Positions 63,859 through 64,000 of a DNA stretch of 64,000 nucleotides are shown here, piece after piece. The stretch comes from Lepisosteus oculatus. Its lineage: Eukaryota > Chordata > Actinopteri > Semionotiformes > Lepisosteidae. The stretch's first letter is position 1. The number at the start of each line of letters is the position of its first letter. The stretch lies in NCBI RefSeq assembly GCF_040954835.1, contig NC_090697.1, positions 40,546,788 to 40,610,787 on the forward strand, in the 5' to 3' direction. Under the pieces are notes generated by a model. The model saw nothing but the letters and a program-made list of their open reading frames with translations, was not told where the DNA came from and did not search any database. Made by a program: the position numbers and the translations under genes.

Positions 63859-64000
63859 GTGAGTTGATTTTGTAAATATGTTCAAAAATATTTTTAAGAA
63901 TCCAGTATTATTTATAATATTACATGTATATAATATCATTGAATATCATTGAGTATATAATATTGCCCATAGATACATTATTTTGTATCTTTTTTTAATT

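Noticed and set aside
1-64000. CRISPR arrays, operons, prophage or bacterial defence systems
   Set aside because: The DNA is clearly vertebrate, with spliced genes and eukaryotic retroelements; no such structure is present.

Overview
The window is vertebrate nuclear DNA, most likely from a ray-finned fish. It is AT-rich and has multi-exon genes with GT-AG introns. Its repeats include fish-type Tc1/mariner elements, CR1/L2-like LINEs and 5S-rRNA-derived SINEs. The gene order chgb (+), trmt6 (-), mcm8 (+) is the arrangement known at human 20p12. I cannot assign a species.

Layout. Bases 1-30,250 hold no gene I can support. They are intergenic sequence with many dead or partial mobile elements: a LINE reverse-transcriptase tail at the left edge, seven pieces of a 5S-derived SINE family across the window, tRNA-like SINE relics, a truncated Tc1-type transposase near 17.3 kb, a CR1/L2-like LINE at about 21.1-25.1 kb with a chimeric retroposon and a solo LTR nested in it, a second LTR-like copy at 14.5-15.0 kb, and a small hAT-like element near 26 kb. 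From 30.25 to 43.2 kb lies chgb, a five-exon chromogranin B gene predicted at 808 residues. Its last intron carries a very young but defective Tc1 element, an L2-like relic and a stretch that looks like a cis-regulatory block. From 45.26 to 53.65 kb lies trmt6 on the minus strand, with all 11 coding exons (475 residues). About 0.3-0.5 kb beyond its start is a shared upstream region with an E2F-type site. It probably also drives mcm8, whose ten visible coding exons (430 residues) run from 55.5 kb to the right edge; the AAA+ helicase core lies beyond the window.

The genes are neighbours rather than a pathway. Chromogranin B is a secretory-granule prohormone. TRMT6 is the non-catalytic subunit of the tRNA m1A58 methyltransferase. 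MCM8 is a DNA-repair helicase of homologous recombination. trmt6 and mcm8 are head-to-head and may share a promoter; chgb and trmt6 converge.

The most interesting points are the histidine-rich dibasic repeat array in chromogranin B, the young Tc1 copy with a broken transposase, the chimeric retroposon with a clear target-site duplication, the unexplained block in mcm8 intron 3, and the enhancer-like stretch in chgb intron 4.
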